Of a DNA stretch of 61,614 bases, positions 14,382-24,683 are shown piece after piece. The translations under genes were made by a program, and so were the position numbers. Each line of letters opens with the position of its first letter. Position 1 is the stretch's first letter. Source of the stretch: Gammaproteobacteria bacterium. Its GTDB lineage: Bacteria; Pseudomonadota; Gammaproteobacteria; Pseudomonadales; Ketobacteraceae. The notes beneath the pieces are model-generated. The model was not told the origin of the DNA and searched no databases. It saw only the letters and a list, made by a program, of their open reading frames with translations. The DNA is taken from contig JABLXQ010000037.1 in assembly GCA_013178375.1 (NCBI GenBank), positions 1 through 61,614 of the forward strand. The letters run 5' to 3'.

Positions 14382-15887
14382 TCAACCGTTTTCAGGCGCG
14401 TCCGGCTGATTGAATCCGCGATACTCCTTTTCCCATTCTTTGGTTTCCTTTTTACTGGGTCCGCCAAGCAAATCAAGGGCATGGCGCAGGCGTGCGCGGG
14501 TCATGTCGGAGCCGATGATGGCCATGGCGTCCATGATTGAAGGGGCTGACTGGCGACCGGAAACCGCTACGAACAGGGGCAGCATGAAGTCCTTCAGCTT
14601 GATACCCATGCTGGTGGACAGGGCGCTGAGCGCGGTGTTGATGGCATCGCGGTTCCAGCTGCGTTGCTCCTCGAAGCGCCACAGGCTGTATTGCAGGATT
14701 TTGCGGGTCTGGTCGGGTTCCAGTTTGCCGGTCTGCAGGTCGGTGGCGTTCAGTTCCACCTGGCCGGCGACGAAGAAGTCGGCCAGTTTCACGACATCCG
14801 ACAGTACTTCCAGCCGCTTCTGGATCAGGGGCAGGATCTGGGTCAGATACGATTCGTTGAAGGCCCATTCCTGGAATTTCTGCGCCAGCTGTTCAACCGT
14901 GAGGGATTCACGAATCCACAGGCCGTTGAGCCAGCTGAGTTTGGCGATGTCGAACACCGGGCCGCCGAGGGAGACGCGCATCAGGTCGAAGTGAGCCTGC
15001 ATTTCCTGCAGGGAGAATTTTTCCCGCTCGTCCGGCATGGACCAGCCCATGCGGCCCAGGTAGTTGACCAGGGCTTCGGGCAGGAAGCCCATGCGGCGGT
15101 AATAGTTGATGCTGGTGGGGTTCTTGCGCTTGCTGAGTTTGCTCTTGTCGGGATTGCGCAGCAGGGGCATGTGGCAGAGCTTCGGCATCTCCCAGCCGAA
15201 GTACTGGTACAGCAGCTTGTGCTTGGGGGCGGAGTTGATCCACTCCTCGCCGCGCAGGACGTGGGTGATCTGCATCAGGTGGTCGTCCACCACATTGGCG
15301 AGGTGGTAGGTGGGCATGCCGTCGGATTTCATCAGCACCTGGGCGTCCACTTGTGCCCAGTCCAGCTCGATGACACCGCGCAGCATGTCGTCGATGGGGC
15401 ATTTGCCCTCTTCCGGTACCTGCATGCGGATGACGTAGGGGGCGCCGGCGGCTTTGCGGCGGGCCACTTCGTCGGCGGGCAATGCCAGTTCGGACGGTTT
15501 CAGGGCGGTCTGGTTGCCGGAGGCGATTTTCTGCTGGCGCAGGGCGTCGAGTTCTTCCGGGGTGCGGTAGCAGTGGAAGGCGTGTCCCATCTGCACCAGC
15601 AGGTCGGCATGTTCACGGTAGATGACCGAACGCTCGCTCTGGCGATAGGGGCCGTGGGGGCCGCCGACGTCCGGGCCTTCGTCCCAGGTCAGACCCATCC
15701 AGCGCAGGGAGTCGAGGATCATGGCCTCGGATTCCGGGGTGCTGCGTACCTGGTCGGTGTCTTCGATCCGCAGGATGAACTGGCCGCCGTGCTGGTGGGC
15801 GAACACCCGGTTGAACAGGGCGATGTAGGCGGTGCCAACGTGGGGATCGCCAGTCGGGGACGGGGCGACGCGGGTTCTGACTGTCAT
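14382..15887 (-). CDS. gltX: Glutamate--tRNA ligase
   Basis: A 501-residue class I aminoacyl-tRNA synthetase that charges tRNA-Glu in the cytoplasm. The start is the ATG of [20 protein letters not shown], where [10 protein letters not shown] is the HIGH region. The KMSKS counterpart is KSKLSKRKN (about 240). The catalytic domain is followed by the helical anticodon-binding part. Length is normal (E. coli 471). tRNA-Ala and tRNA-Glu genes lie directly downstream on the same strand, so the enzyme and its substrate tRNA may be expressed together. An open frame of 447 codons on the plus strand is only the antisense of this gene. Confidence 0.97.
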   Translation of the reverse strand: MTVRTRVAPSPTGDPHVGTAYIALFNRVFAHQHGGQFILRIEDTDQVRSTPESEAMILDSLRWMGLTWDEGPDVGGPHGPYRQSERSVIYREHADLLVQMGHAFHCYRTPEELDALRQQKIASGNQTALKPSELALPADEVARRKAAGAPYVIRMQVPEEGKCPIDDMLRGVIELDWAQVDAQVLMKSDGMPTYHLANVVDDHLMQITHVLRGEEWINSAPKHKLLYQYFGWEMPKLCHMPLLRNPDKSKLSKRKNPTSINYYRRMGFLPEALVNYLGRMGWSMPDEREKFSLQEMQAHFDLMRVSLGGPVFDIAKLSWLNGLWIRESLTVEQLAQKFQEWAFNESYLTQILPLIQKRLEVLSDVVKLADFFVAGQVELNATDLQTGKLEPDQTRKILQYSLWRFEEQRSWNRDAINTALSALSTSMGIKLKDFMLPLFVAVSGRQSAPSIMDAMAIIGSDMTRARLRHALDLLGGPSKKETKEWEKEYRGFNQPDAPENG

Positions 15888-16042
15888 GGGAAGAATCCTG
15901 TCCGGAAAAGAAAGGCGGCAATTATATATCGGATGGACAGGGGGCGGGGAACGGGTTTTGTCCGTTGCCGCCACCTGAAGCGCAGGATGCCAGAACGACG
16001 ATGTTGAATGTCAGCCAGTCTGAATAACCACCAGCTTGAGTG

Positions 16043-17524
16043 TCAGGGGCCTGAAATAACGACGCGCTTCTCCCCGGCAATGGCGCTGGTACATTGCACA
16101 TAACGTTCGTCTTCGTCGTAGCGGCAGTGCAGGTCGTCTCCCTCCGTTTCGATAGTCACGGTGCCGCCACCAAATACCCGCTTACGGGCGGCGAAAATGC
16201 GGGTCGCCCCCTGCTCCGGCTGATGCTTCCAGCGAATGTCCACGCGGGTGTCGGAATACTGCAGACGGTCGCTCAAACGCGGCACCAGTGGAATGAACAG
16301 CTTCGCCTCACCCTTGTGGTGAATATCAATGCTGATCAGGTCGCCGCTCAACTGCTGCAGACTGGCGCGCGGCGCGCAACTTTCCCGCACCTGATCCTGA
16401 TCGTCGAAGCAGCTGAAGTCCTCATCGTGGAAATGATCTTTCTGCACAGGATTCCAGTGCGGCGTGTAATTCCAGCGCGTCGATGACAGCTGTTCGCGGT
16501 CGAAGTGGCGCAACACCTGATCCATCTGGTACTGAAAATCGCGGTTGTGCCGGCCCTTGAGATTGACACCGAACTCCCCTACCAGCACGGGAATGCCATA
16601 TTTTTCGCGAGTGGCGACGATGGCGTTAATGCTGGTGGCGGTTCCAAACAGCGGGCGGCCCAAACTGCTGGCGCCAGCTTCGTAAAAATGGGCGTCGAAG
16701 GAGACCTGGCCGGTGGGTGGAATGTCGAGGTGCGGGGGCTGGTTGATGAAAATAAACTGGAACGGGCTGTCGCCGAAAAAAGTGATATAGCGCGGATCGA
16801 TCGCCATAATGAACTGCTGCCAGTCGTTAAAGAAAACGTTGGCCAGTGCCGAGTCATATTGCAGGATGGGCTGGAATACCATGGGTTCATTCAGATCGAA
16901 TCCGATTACGGCAGGATGGTCGGCGTATTTCTCTGCCAGAACGCGGGTGAGTTCGAAGAACCGCGTGCGTACACCATGGCGATCCGTCATGAAATCGCGC
17001 CAGTGGGTGTAATTGTCGGCGCTCAGCATGGCCTGCAGCATGGCGGAGTTGAAGATGCAGCTGCCGTCGGTGCGGGGCTCCACCGGAAGAACATCCGGTG
17101 ACAGTGCCCAGCGCGGGAAGCCGCTGCCACAGCCTTTGGCAGCGTAACGGGAAAATGCGTTGTTGTGGAAGTCGATCAGCACATGCATGCCACGCTGCCA
17201 GGCCCAGTCAATGACGCGGTCGTAATAATCGAAGTAGTCCGGATCGTAAAAACCCGGCTCGGGTTCTGCGGCTTCCCAGACGAAATTGAGGCGGATCAGG
17301 TTGGCGCCCATGTCCTGCAGAATATCCAGTTCGTTTGCGGACTGGATGGGCTGGAGCGGCGGCGCCTTCGACTGGATGTTGTAGCCACGGAAGATAATTT
17401 TGGCGCCATGCTCGTCGACAAAATGTTTGCCTTGAGTGGAAATGGTCTGCGCGGTGGCTGACGTGTAAAAAATCGTGGCCAGTACCAAACTGCAAACAGG
17501 CAGAAACCGATTCGTAAACAGCAT
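16043..17524 (-). CDS. Secreted GH5 glycosidase, endoglycosylceramidase-like
   Basis: A 493-residue exported enzyme. It has a signal peptide (about 1-25, ending ATA-Q), then a GH5 TIM barrel: IFRGYNIQSKAP, MGANLIRLNFVWEAAEP, GMHVLIDFHNNAFSRY, GFDLNEPMVFQP (acid/base Glu in NEP) and VLVGEFGVNLKG (nucleophile Glu). A C-terminal beta-rich part (about 400-493) looks like the accessory domain of endoglycosylceramidases and related GH5 enzymes. It should cleave beta-glycosidic bonds of glycolipids or glucans outside the cytoplasm; the exact substrate cannot be read. It stands alone between gltX and an outward lipoprotein gene on the same strand. Confidence 0.85.
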   Translation of the reverse strand: MLFTNRFLPVCSLVLATIFYTSATAQTISTQGKHFVDEHGAKIIFRGYNIQSKAPPLQPIQSANELDILQDMGANLIRLNFVWEAAEPEPGFYDPDYFDYYDRVIDWAWQRGMHVLIDFHNNAFSRYAAKGCGSGFPRWALSPDVLPVEPRTDGSCIFNSAMLQAMLSADNYTHWRDFMTDRHGVRTRFFELTRVLAEKYADHPAVIGFDLNEPMVFQPILQYDSALANVFFNDWQQFIMAIDPRYITFFGDSPFQFIFINQPPHLDIPPTGQVSFDAHFYEAGASSLGRPLFGTATSINAIVATREKYGIPVLVGEFGVNLKGRHNRDFQYQMDQVLRHFDREQLSSTRWNYTPHWNPVQKDHFHDEDFSCFDDQDQVRESCAPRASLQQLSGDLISIDIHHKGEAKLFIPLVPRLSDRLQYSDTRVDIRWKHQPEQGATRIFAARKRVFGGGTVTIETEGDDLHCRYDEDERYVQCTSAIAGEKRVVISGP

Positions 17525-17580
17525 GCATTCACTCCTTTGTTATTGTGCTGGATGGATGTGAACCTGATTGTGAAAATCAC

Positions 17581-18498
17581 TTACTCAAAATACCGGTGCA
17601 GTACCTCGTATACTTCTTCATCCGGCCGGTCGATCTCCGAAATGATGCCGGAATTACGCCGCGTACGACCGGCGCTGTACTGAAAACCAGGGCCTGACAT
17701 CATCTCGTCGCACAGCAGGCAGGCATTGAGTTCCCCCTGTTCGTTCACCGGCGGCACATTTTCCGTTCCCGTCAGCAACGCCATCAGTCCGTATTCGCGA
17801 ATGCACACCAGCGCGCAGGACTGCGCCGTTTTCATCGCGTTGTAAGCCCAGGACTCGGCGCAGGCCTCGCTGAAACCGATCGCCTGCATGCAGGATTTTT
17901 TCTCTGCCAGGCTCCAGCGCTTGCTGCAAACTTTCGCCATGACTGTCAGATCCAGTTCGCCGTACACCGCCAGATCCTGCAACGTTGAACAGGCACCGCA
18001 GGCCTGGAAGTGCGTCAGCTCGAAACCACTGGCAACCAGTTCATCGCGATTGGGGAATGTCGCCAGCCGGTAATCCTCGCCAGCGGTGTCGGCAAACTGC
18101 ACGCCGCAGACCTGGGCCTGGTCCGGCTCCCCATTCCGTTGTCGCCACCAGTCGTACACCTGCGGCTGCGCCGGGAAACTCAGCCTCGGCAGACCGGTTC
18201 GCAGCAGGGAATAACTGCAATTTGCATCCTGCCCGCACGCCAGCAGTGACAATGGTGTGACCGGAACGTAGGGATTCTGCAACACCATTGCACCCGATGG
18301 CGCCTGCAGCGTTTTCTGCGCAAGAATCTGCCCGATATTCAGCGGATGGGTCTGCCGCAGATGCTCCAGCGTTTCCGCATCAAAGGCGGGTGTTGCCAAA
18401 GGCGTCCTTTCCAGTGCCTGCTTGCAGCCGGCCAGTGCCAACAGCACCAGCAGCCCGCACAGCATCAACCCCAACTTGCCCTGCTTTTTGCTTTTCAC
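17581..18498 (-). CDS. Cys-rich lipoprotein of unknown function
   Basis: About 305 residues from a GTG at 18498, giving a good lipoprotein signal (basic KSKKQGK, hydrophobic MLCGLLVLLALAGC with a lipobox). A shorter start at the ATG 33 bp downstream is possible; no strong ribosome site decides. The mature part has about 15 Cys, several in pairs (CGACST, CALVC, CLLC), so it is likely disulfide-bonded in the periplasm or at the outer membrane. No family is recognised. It lies 56 bp upstream of the GH5 gene on the same strand. Confidence 0.7.
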   Translation of the reverse strand: MKSKKQGKLGLMLCGLLVLLALAGCKQALERTPLATPAFDAETLEHLRQTHPLNIGQILAQKTLQAPSGAMVLQNPYVPVTPLSLLACGQDANCSYSLLRTGLPRLSFPAQPQVYDWWRQRNGEPDQAQVCGVQFADTAGEDYRLATFPNRDELVASGFELTHFQACGACSTLQDLAVYGELDLTVMAKVCSKRWSLAEKKSCMQAIGFSEACAESWAYNAMKTAQSCALVCIREYGLMALLTGTENVPPVNEQGELNACLLCDEMMSGPGFQYSAGRTRRNSGIISEIDRPDEEVYEVLHRYFE

Positions 18499-18628
18499 AG
18501 GAAGAATCCGCGTCCAATAACCAGTGGCATCGTGCCAGTGCCAACCCGTACAATACATCGGCAGAATGGACTAGATCCTGCTGACGGACTGTCCTGCTGC
18601 GCTTCATCTCCCTGTTTTTTATGGTCTT

Positions 18629-19609
18629 ATGTCTAACACCCTGCCCCACCGCTTCTGTGTTGCCCCCATGCTGGAATGGACGGACCGCCATTGCCGGACC
18701 TTCCACCGCATGCTCACCCATCACGCTCTGCTCTATACCGAGATGGTGACCACGGCCGCCCTGCTCCAGGGCCACCGGGAACAGCACCTGCGCTTCAACC
18801 CCGGCGAGCATCCGGTAGCGCTGCAACTGGGTGGCAGCGATCCGGATGCACTGGCGGAATGCACCCGCATCGCAGCGGATTATGGCTATGACGAGGTGAA
18901 CCTGAACGTGGGCTGTCCCAGCGACCGCGTGCAGTCCGGACGCTTTGGCGCCTGCCTGATGGCAGAGCCCTCGCTAGTGGCACGCTGCGTGGAAAAAATG
19001 CAGACCGCCGCCAATATTCCAGTCACCGTGAAATGCCGCATTGGCATCGACGACCAGGACGATTACGCCGACCTGCAACGCTTCGTGGATACCGTCGCCA
19101 GTAGCGGAATCAGCACCTTCATCATTCATGCCCGCAAGGCCTGGCTGGACGGCCTGAGCCCGAAGGAAAACCGCGACATTCCGCCGCTGAATTACGACCG
19201 CGTCTATCTGCTGAAGCAGGAATTTCCGCAACTGAACATCGTCATCAACGGCGGCATCCAGACGCTGGACGAATGTCAGGCACATCTGGAAAAAGTGGAC
19301 GGTGTCATGGTCGGGCGCGCCGCCTATCACAATCCGCTCATGCTGCGGGATGTGGATCGCGTGATATTCGGCGATCACAGTGCAAGGCCCGGTGACAGGG
19401 AATTGCTCGAACTGATCTGCCAGTACATCGAGCAGGAACTTGCGCACGGCGGCAAACTCAAATACATCAGCCGCCACATCATCAACCTGTTTCATAACCG
19501 CCCGGGCGCACGCCAGTGGCGCCGCCACATCAGCGAGAACGCCAACCGCGACAACGCCACCGTTGACGTGATTCGCCAAGCTGCTAGTCTGGTCCCGAAT
19601 CTGACATAA
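18629..19609 (+). CDS. dusA: tRNA-dihydrouridine(20/20a) synthase
   Basis: A 326-residue FMN enzyme that reduces uridine 20/20a in the tRNA D-loop using NADPH. N-terminal [35 protein letters not shown] and [20 protein letters not shown] (with the catalytic Cys in GCPS) are the Dus core. [10 protein letters not shown] and IVINGGIQT complete the barrel. The DusA-specific GRFGACLM and [17 protein letters not shown] regions support this subfamily. The divergent lipoprotein gene begins 130 bp upstream on the other strand; tal follows after 38 bp. Confidence 0.95.
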   Translation: MSNTLPHRFCVAPMLEWTDRHCRTFHRMLTHHALLYTEMVTTAALLQGHREQHLRFNPGEHPVALQLGGSDPDALAECTRIAADYGYDEVNLNVGCPSDRVQSGRFGACLMAEPSLVARCVEKMQTAANIPVTVKCRIGIDDQDDYADLQRFVDTVASSGISTFIIHARKAWLDGLSPKENRDIPPLNYDRVYLLKQEFPQLNIVINGGIQTLDECQAHLEKVDGVMVGRAAYHNPLMLRDVDRVIFGDHSARPGDRELLELICQYIEQELAHGGKLKYISRHIINLFHNRPGARQWRRHISENANRDNATVDVIRQAASLVPNLT

Positions 19610-19647
19610 GGTTGTGTTCCACTGAAGCGACACGCACAAGGATTCCC

Positions 19648-20595
19648 ATGACCAACAAACTGGACCAACTGAAAACCATGACGCTGGTAGTCGCTGACAC
19701 CGGTGACATGCAGGCCATCAAAAAATACAAGCCGGTGGACGCCACCACCAATCCGTCGCTGCTGCTGAAAGCGGCCGGACTGCCGGAATACCAGCCACTG
19801 ATCGAAACGGCTGTGCGCGAAGCCACCGGCAGCGGACAGGCGCGCACCGCCGATGCCTGCGAACGTCTGGCAGTGGCCATCGGCGGTGAAATTCTTGGTA
19901 TCGTTCCCGGCCGCATTTCCACCGAGGTGGACGCCCGCCTTTCCTTCGACACGGCCGCTACCATTGCCAAGGCGCGCAAGATCATCGGACTTTACGCAAA
20001 AAAAGGCATCGATCGTGAGCGGGTGCTGATCAAGATCGCCGCCACCTGGGAAGGCATCCAGGCAGCACGCACGCTGGAGCAGGAAGGCATTCACTGCAAC
20101 CTCACATTGCTGTTCAGTTTCGCCCAGGCCGTAGCCTGCGCCGAAGCTGGCGCCACGCTGATATCACCTTTCGTCGGCCGCATCCTGGACTGGTACAAAG
20201 CCAGTACCGGTAAAAAGGAATACAACAAGGATGAAGATCCGGGCGTACTGTCGGTGAGCCGCATTTACCGCTACTACAAGCACTACGGCTACCCGACCAT
20301 CGTGATGGGCGCCAGCTTCCGCAATATCGGCGAAATCGAGGCATTGGCCGGCTGCGACCGCCTGACCATCAGCCCGCAATTGATGGACGAGCTGCAGCAG
20401 GACAACGGCAATCTGCCGCGCGTATTGCAGCCCGATCAAGGCAAATGTACCGATGCGAAACTGGTGCTGGATGAAAAGACATTCCGCTGGCTGCTCAACG
20501 AAGATGCCATGACCACCGAAAAGCTGGCGGACGGCGTGCGCAATTTCGCGAAGGATCAAGTATTGCTGGAGGAGATGCTCGGCAAGCGTTTCTGA
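19648..20595 (+). CDS. tal: Transaldolase
   Basis: A 315-residue cytoplasmic enzyme of the pentose phosphate pathway, transferring dihydroxyacetone from sedoheptulose-7-P to glyceraldehyde-3-P. The start is ATG ([12 protein letters not shown]) at 19648, with AAGGA six bases upstream; an in-frame start 36 bp earlier is not needed. Motifs: [39 protein letters not shown] (Schiff-base Lys), [24 protein letters not shown] and VMGASFRN. Length equals the TalA/TalB type. Follows dusA by 38 bp on the same strand. Confidence 0.96.
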   Translation: MTNKLDQLKTMTLVVADTGDMQAIKKYKPVDATTNPSLLLKAAGLPEYQPLIETAVREATGSGQARTADACERLAVAIGGEILGIVPGRISTEVDARLSFDTAATIAKARKIIGLYAKKGIDRERVLIKIAATWEGIQAARTLEQEGIHCNLTLLFSFAQAVACAEAGATLISPFVGRILDWYKASTGKKEYNKDEDPGVLSVSRIYRYYKHYGYPTIVMGASFRNIGEIEALAGCDRLTISPQLMDELQQDNGNLPRVLQPDQGKCTDAKLVLDEKTFRWLLNEDAMTTEKLADGVRNFAKDQVLLEEMLGKRF

Positions 20596-20633
20596 AAGAA
20601 CGGTTGCACGGGGGACAAAAGAGAAAGTTCAGC

Positions 20634-21182
20634 TTACATCAAGTGCCGCTTGGAATCCTGCACGGGTGGCACTTCTTTCGTCATATCCACCTGGTCATAT
20701 TCCAGCGCGGCCACCACATCCTTGAAGGTCTCGCGATTCTTTTCGTTCATTTCCATCAGAATGCGATGCGCTTCCAGCACCTTGTCGCAGGCGCTGCCCT
20801 GGGTGCAGGGAATGTTGGGCATTTCGGACATGGGAGGATTCTTGACGGGCGCTTCGTGCACGATATTGAAGACTTTTTCGAAACCCATCGTGCTCAGGAT
20901 GCGGGAGATATCGGGGCGGGTGCTGATAATAAGAGGTTTCTGGTTGAAGCGTTTTCGCAGCTGGACTGCAATCTTCGCCATCAGACCCAGGGCTGTGGAA
21001 TCGACCACGCTGGCTTCGCTCAGATCGATGACCACGGAATTCAACTGCCCATCATGAAACATATTCTCGATGAAGCCGTCAAAGGTCGCACAAATGGGAA
21101 CCCGGATGTCACCCACCAGCTTCACGACATACGTGCCCTGATGGACCGCATACAACGCTTTGCCACAATTGGATTCAGCCAT
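20634..21182 (-). CDS. STAS-domain anti-sigma-factor antagonist, HsbA-like
   Basis: About 182 residues, with the start at ATG 21182 just after the stop of the upstream response regulator. The STAS domain covers about residues 10-110: YVVKLVGDIRV, SVVIDLSEASVVDSTALGLM with the regulatory Ser in DST. A C-terminal helical extension of about 70 residues follows (ILMEMNEKNRETFKDVV). In Pseudomonas aeruginosa HsbA is switched by phosphorylation between the anti-sigma factor FlgM and the diguanylate cyclase HsbD; the partner phosphatase is HsbR. The neighbouring gene here has the HsbR layout, so a similar switch is likely but inferred. Confidence 0.85.
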   Translation of the reverse strand: MAESNCGKALYAVHQGTYVVKLVGDIRVPICATFDGFIENMFHDGQLNSVVIDLSEASVVDSTALGLMAKIAVQLRKRFNQKPLIISTRPDISRILSTMGFEKVFNIVHEAPVKNPPMSEMPNIPCTQGSACDKVLEAHRILMEMNEKNRETFKDVVAALEYDQVDMTKEVPPVQDSKRHLM

Positions 21183-21190
21183 GATCGTGC

Positions 21191-22393
21191 TTAACTGCCC
21201 TTGCAAGAGACTGTCATGATCGCAATGTCGTCCGGAACCGCCTGATGCCTGTGCAAATCCAGATGGTCCAGAATTCGCCGGATATTATGAATCCCTTTTC
21301 CGACCATTTCCACCAGATGCGCTTCTTTTTGTGCCACTGAGGACTGTGGCATAACCTCCAGGATACCGTCCGAAAACAGCACCAACTCGAAGCTGTCACC
21401 CAGCTCAACCGTTTGATTTTCGTAGAGAACATCCTCAAACAATCCGACCGGCAGACCTTTGCCCTCCAGGGGACGGATCTGGCCCAGAGTGACCAGCAGC
21501 GGCGGCGGAAAATGGGCGGCGCTGCAGAAAACCAGCTGTTTTTCCTCCAGATCGATCAGGCCGCAGAAAATGGCCAGGTGCTTGCCCAGCCCCAGCGGAA
21601 TCAGTTCATCATTGGCGCGACGCAGGATGTCCGCCGGCAGCAGGTTCTTGATGTTGTCAGGGGATTCGCGATAACGCTGCTTGACCCGGTTGGCCATGGT
21701 TTTGAGCAGGACCGTGATGAACGCCGACGAGGCGCCATGCCCGGACACGTCCGCCAGATAAAAACCGATCTGGCGGGGGCCAATACTGAAATAGTCGACG
21801 AAATCGCCGCTGAGATAGAGGGAAGGAATGATCTTGTATTCGATGTGGACGTTGCCGTAATCCTTGGTGGGAGCTGGCAGCATTTTCAGCTGCACCGCCC
21901 GCCCGGCTTCCTGGTCTTCTTTCAGCAGGCGCAGGCTGTCGTTGAGTTCACGGTTTTTCGCCTCCAATGCCTCCCGATAAAGGCGGTTCTGGCGAATAAG
22001 ATGGTATTCCTCGAAAGCGCGATTGACCGCGTGCACCAAAACGGCCCGATCCTGTACGGGTTTCGTCAGATAATCGGCCGCACCCAGTCGCAATGCGGAC
22101 AGCACAGTATCCGTGTCCTCGATGCGGGACATCATGATCACCTGGGTTTCGGATTCCGCCTCGGCGATCTGGCTCAGTATGCCAAGCCCGTCTATCCCCG
22201 GCAGGCGCACATCGCATATCAGCACGGCAGGCTGGTGAATGCGCCAGTATTCAAGCCCCAGCATTCCGTTGGATTCGAGATGGATCTGAAAACCTTCCCG
22301 ACTCAACCAGGACGCCATCACTCCACGCAGCTCGGGTTCCTGATCAATGATGAGAACGATGCCATCCTGCTTGTTATGCTGCATCGGCTTCAT
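21191..22393 (-). CDS. Response regulator with PP2C-type phosphatase, HsbR-like
   Basis: 400 residues. An N-terminal receiver domain (1-125) has the phosphoacceptor Asp61 in CDVRLPGIDG, Ser/Thr switch region MMSR and Lys in YLTKPV. The acidic pair is DQE rather than DDE, one unusual change that may alter metal binding. A coiled-coil linker (about 140-170) leads to an RsbU-type PP2C domain: SGDFVDYF, LADVSGHGASSA, ELVLFSDGILE and PDDIAIMTVS. It should dephosphorylate the STAS protein encoded next to it. The genes nearly touch (8 bp), so they form one operon. Confidence 0.9.
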   Translation of the reverse strand: MKPMQHNKQDGIVLIIDQEPELRGVMASWLSREGFQIHLESNGMLGLEYWRIHQPAVLICDVRLPGIDGLGILSQIAEAESETQVIMMSRIEDTDTVLSALRLGAADYLTKPVQDRAVLVHAVNRAFEEYHLIRQNRLYREALEAKNRELNDSLRLLKEDQEAGRAVQLKMLPAPTKDYGNVHIEYKIIPSLYLSGDFVDYFSIGPRQIGFYLADVSGHGASSAFITVLLKTMANRVKQRYRESPDNIKNLLPADILRRANDELIPLGLGKHLAIFCGLIDLEEKQLVFCSAAHFPPPLLVTLGQIRPLEGKGLPVGLFEDVLYENQTVELGDSFELVLFSDGILEVMPQSSVAQKEAHLVEMVGKGIHNIRRILDHLDLHRHQAVPDDIAIMTVSCKGS

Positions 22394-22412
22394 GGGCCGA
22401 ACGGTGTCCTTT

Positions 22413-22445
22413 TTGACGGTGAATGAAGAATTGACGGTGAATGAA
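22413..22445. repeat. Tandem 15-bp direct repeat
   Basis: TTGACGGTGAATGAA occurs at 22413-22427 and again at 22431-22445, separated by GAA. It lies 20 bp upstream of the response-regulator start. It could be a small duplication or a regulator site; nothing else shows which. The rest of 22446-22676 holds no gene. Confidence 0.7.
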
Positions 22446-22676
22446 AAAACCTGATTTGGCTAGACAAACGCCAATGAGTCTTCAAATTACTCCTTGGCCG
22501 CTGCTTTTGCAACCAGACGGAACCGTAGTCTGCAACAACCGGCTACGCGCCAAATTCATTACCTGAAAATATGGCCATCCGGCGGACCTTTGATATACTC
22601 AATCGGAACCCGCGCCGCGCGGGTTTTGTCTACAGGCCCACGACAATAAAAAAGCAGTGCCAAGCAGAGAGGTCGC

Positions 22677-22988
22677 ATGATTTTGTCAGAGCGCTCATAC
22701 GAAGAAAAACGTAATTTCATTCGCATGAAGGTCGATACGGTGGTGACCTTCACCAAGGCAGACAGCAAGGAACGTTACGAAGGCCGCTGCCGCAACCTGA
22801 GTGGCGCCGGCATGCTGCTCGAAACCCAGAAAAAACTTGAAATGGGCGACCGCCTCCGGGTCACCATTCCATCTGAAGGTCCGGACTTCGCGCCGCTCGA
22901 AGCGATCGTTGAAGTCGTGCGGGTGATTCCGCAACCGGATCTGCATAAATTCCGGCTCGGCGTGGTCATCAGAAAAATCTGCAATTAA
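22677..22988 (+). CDS. PilZ-domain protein
   Basis: A 103-residue single PilZ domain expected to bind cyclic di-GMP. The RxxxR arm is KRNFIRMKV (Arg12, Arg16) and the second motif is CRNLSGAGMLLET (D/NxSxxG form). Length is typical of a stand-alone PilZ adaptor. ATG at 22677 follows GAGAGG. It is transcribed away from the HsbR/HsbA-like pair and ends at a strong terminator. Its target is unknown. Confidence 0.9.
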   Translation: MILSERSYEEKRNFIRMKVDTVVTFTKADSKERYEGRCRNLSGAGMLLETQKKLEMGDRLRVTIPSEGPDFAPLEAIVEVVRVIPQPDLHKFRLGVVIRKICN

Positions 22989-22994
22989 AAAAAA

Positions 22995-23016
22995 GGCCCT
23001 GCAACAGGGCCTTTTT
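22995..23016. terminator. Bidirectional intrinsic terminator
   Basis: Stem GGCCCTG (22995-23001)/CAGGGCC (23005-23011), loop CAA, followed by TTTTT and preceded by eight A. It can end both the PilZ gene and the convergent gene at 23030-24565. Confidence 0.93.
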
Positions 23017-23029
23017 CCTAACACTGCAT

Positions 23030-24565
23030 TTACAGCGATGCCGTCTGCACGAATCCGTTCAGATCGTGGGCGAACGCTTCCTGCGTGTCGAAAATCAGTT
23101 TGCGCAATTCCACTGATACTTGCGGATCGGGAATCACCCGGTCACTCACGATACCCATCCCCACCCGCACGAAAAAGTTATCCAGCCCCTCGAAAGCAGA
23201 CTTCATTACCAGCTTGGCACTTTCGCCATTGGCAGCCTGCTGGAACTGGCCGCCCACCAGAATGCCTTTGCCGTCATTGCCCTGACAGGCCACCGCAATA
23301 AAATCCTTGATGATCTGATCGATATTTTTCGGCAGCACCACGTCGATCATGGCAGTGGGCATCACGCCCAGCGCATTGCCCTTCACGCTGACATCCGGCA
23401 CTTCTGTGACCTGGGCCACCAGCTTGGCACCGTCCGGCAACGACAGATACTGCACCCGCGCCCTCAGGTTCTGAACATTCGTAATCACTCCCAGAATCGA
23501 CATGGTGCCATCCATGTGAGCCACCAGTTCCCAGGGCTGGCCATCAGGAATCGCGGGCGCATCCAGCAGCACGCGTCCGCCAGATACCGGCACGATACGG
23601 CCATCGGCGACAAATGCCTGGAACTGGCCCCGCAGTGTCTGGCTGTCGATTTCTGCCGTCAGCAATTCACCACGCGCATCAGTAAGGCGGATACCGCCCG
23701 AGAACAGGCGATCCATATTGAGCACATGGCTGGCCAGCGCCGGGTAGTTGCGTTTCATCAGTTCGGGATCGAGCACGAAGGAGCCGTTCATCTTGCGGTA
23801 ACCCTGGCTCAGATCGTGATAGACCACATCCTCGATCCGTCCCATTTGGGCCAGCAGATCCCACATGGCGGGAAACGAGGCCCACAAGGGCGCGATCACA
23901 TCCACGTCTTCTGCGCCCAGCGACGAGTTCATGCGAATCACTTTGTCGCGGTAAAGCTGCGCGGTATTGCGTTCTGCCTTGTTGCTGAATTCCGGCGAGC
24001 CGTCCACGACGATGCGCAGGGTTTCCTCTGTAGCCTGTTTGACAGAAGGCCACGCCACCTGCCCTACCCCCAGCTCCATCGAATTCTGCAACAGGTAATG
24101 GGTTTCGCCCGAAGATGCCAGGCGCTTGGCCCGCACCTGTAAAGCCATGTCGCCCATTTCGCGCACCTTGCCATCGGCATCAATGCCGATCTTGTCAGCG
24201 TCCGGACCGACGCGATAAAGCTTGCCGTCGCGGGCACCATAGACCCGCAGCTGACGCCAGTCGCCGTCGGTTTCCGGCAGCAATTCGTAGTAGCGATTGA
24301 GGTTGAAGGATTCGAGCGACGCCCAGAGTTCGTCGACGAATTGCTGGGTCTGCTGATGGAATTCGGTGTTCTGCAGCACGACCCGCTGCAGGTCGGCCAT
24401 GGCGCGCATGTTGGTGACGGCGGTAGCGGTGTCACCGGAGCCGGCAATTTCGATGGAGGGTTTCCAGCCGCGATTGAGGACTTCAGGCGTGGTGGCAAAA
24501 CCGGCGGACGCTGTGAGGATGAAGGCGACTGCCGCCACCGACGTTGAAAACTGTTTCATGGCCAT
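23030..24565 (-). CDS. Large exported protein of unknown function
   Basis: 511 residues with a signal peptide (about 1-25, ending GFA-T). The mature part is soluble, with few Cys. Patterned stretches include LQRVVLQNTEFHQQTQQFVD, DDWR-like WRQLRVYGARDG and a C-terminal QVSVELRKLIFDTQEAFAHD. I do not recognise a domain. Likely periplasmic. Start ATG at 24565 or the second Met two codons later. It stands alone, flanked by a terminator and the mlaA gene on the same strand 118 bp upstream. Confidence 0.8.
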   Translation of the reverse strand: MAMKQFSTSVAAVAFILTASAGFATTPEVLNRGWKPSIEIAGSGDTATAVTNMRAMADLQRVVLQNTEFHQQTQQFVDELWASLESFNLNRYYELLPETDGDWRQLRVYGARDGKLYRVGPDADKIGIDADGKVREMGDMALQVRAKRLASSGETHYLLQNSMELGVGQVAWPSVKQATEETLRIVVDGSPEFSNKAERNTAQLYRDKVIRMNSSLGAEDVDVIAPLWASFPAMWDLLAQMGRIEDVVYHDLSQGYRKMNGSFVLDPELMKRNYPALASHVLNMDRLFSGGIRLTDARGELLTAEIDSQTLRGQFQAFVADGRIVPVSGGRVLLDAPAIPDGQPWELVAHMDGTMSILGVITNVQNLRARVQYLSLPDGAKLVAQVTEVPDVSVKGNALGVMPTAMIDVVLPKNIDQIIKDFIAVACQGNDGKGILVGGQFQQAANGESAKLVMKSAFEGLDNFFVRVGMGIVSDRVIPDPQVSVELRKLIFDTQEAFAHDLNGFVQTASL

Positions 24566-24683
24566 TCCTTTTTATTATGATCGCTGGCACAGGGTTGCAA
24601 GTCACACCGAGTATACCCCAGCGGACAGGACGGGGGAATGTGCAGGAAATGTCAGTTTTTCGGGGCTTAACGGCCTGATTTTG

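Noticed and set aside
14664-16007. 447-codon plus-strand frame
   Set aside because: Antisense of gltX; composition is typical of a GC-rich shadow frame.
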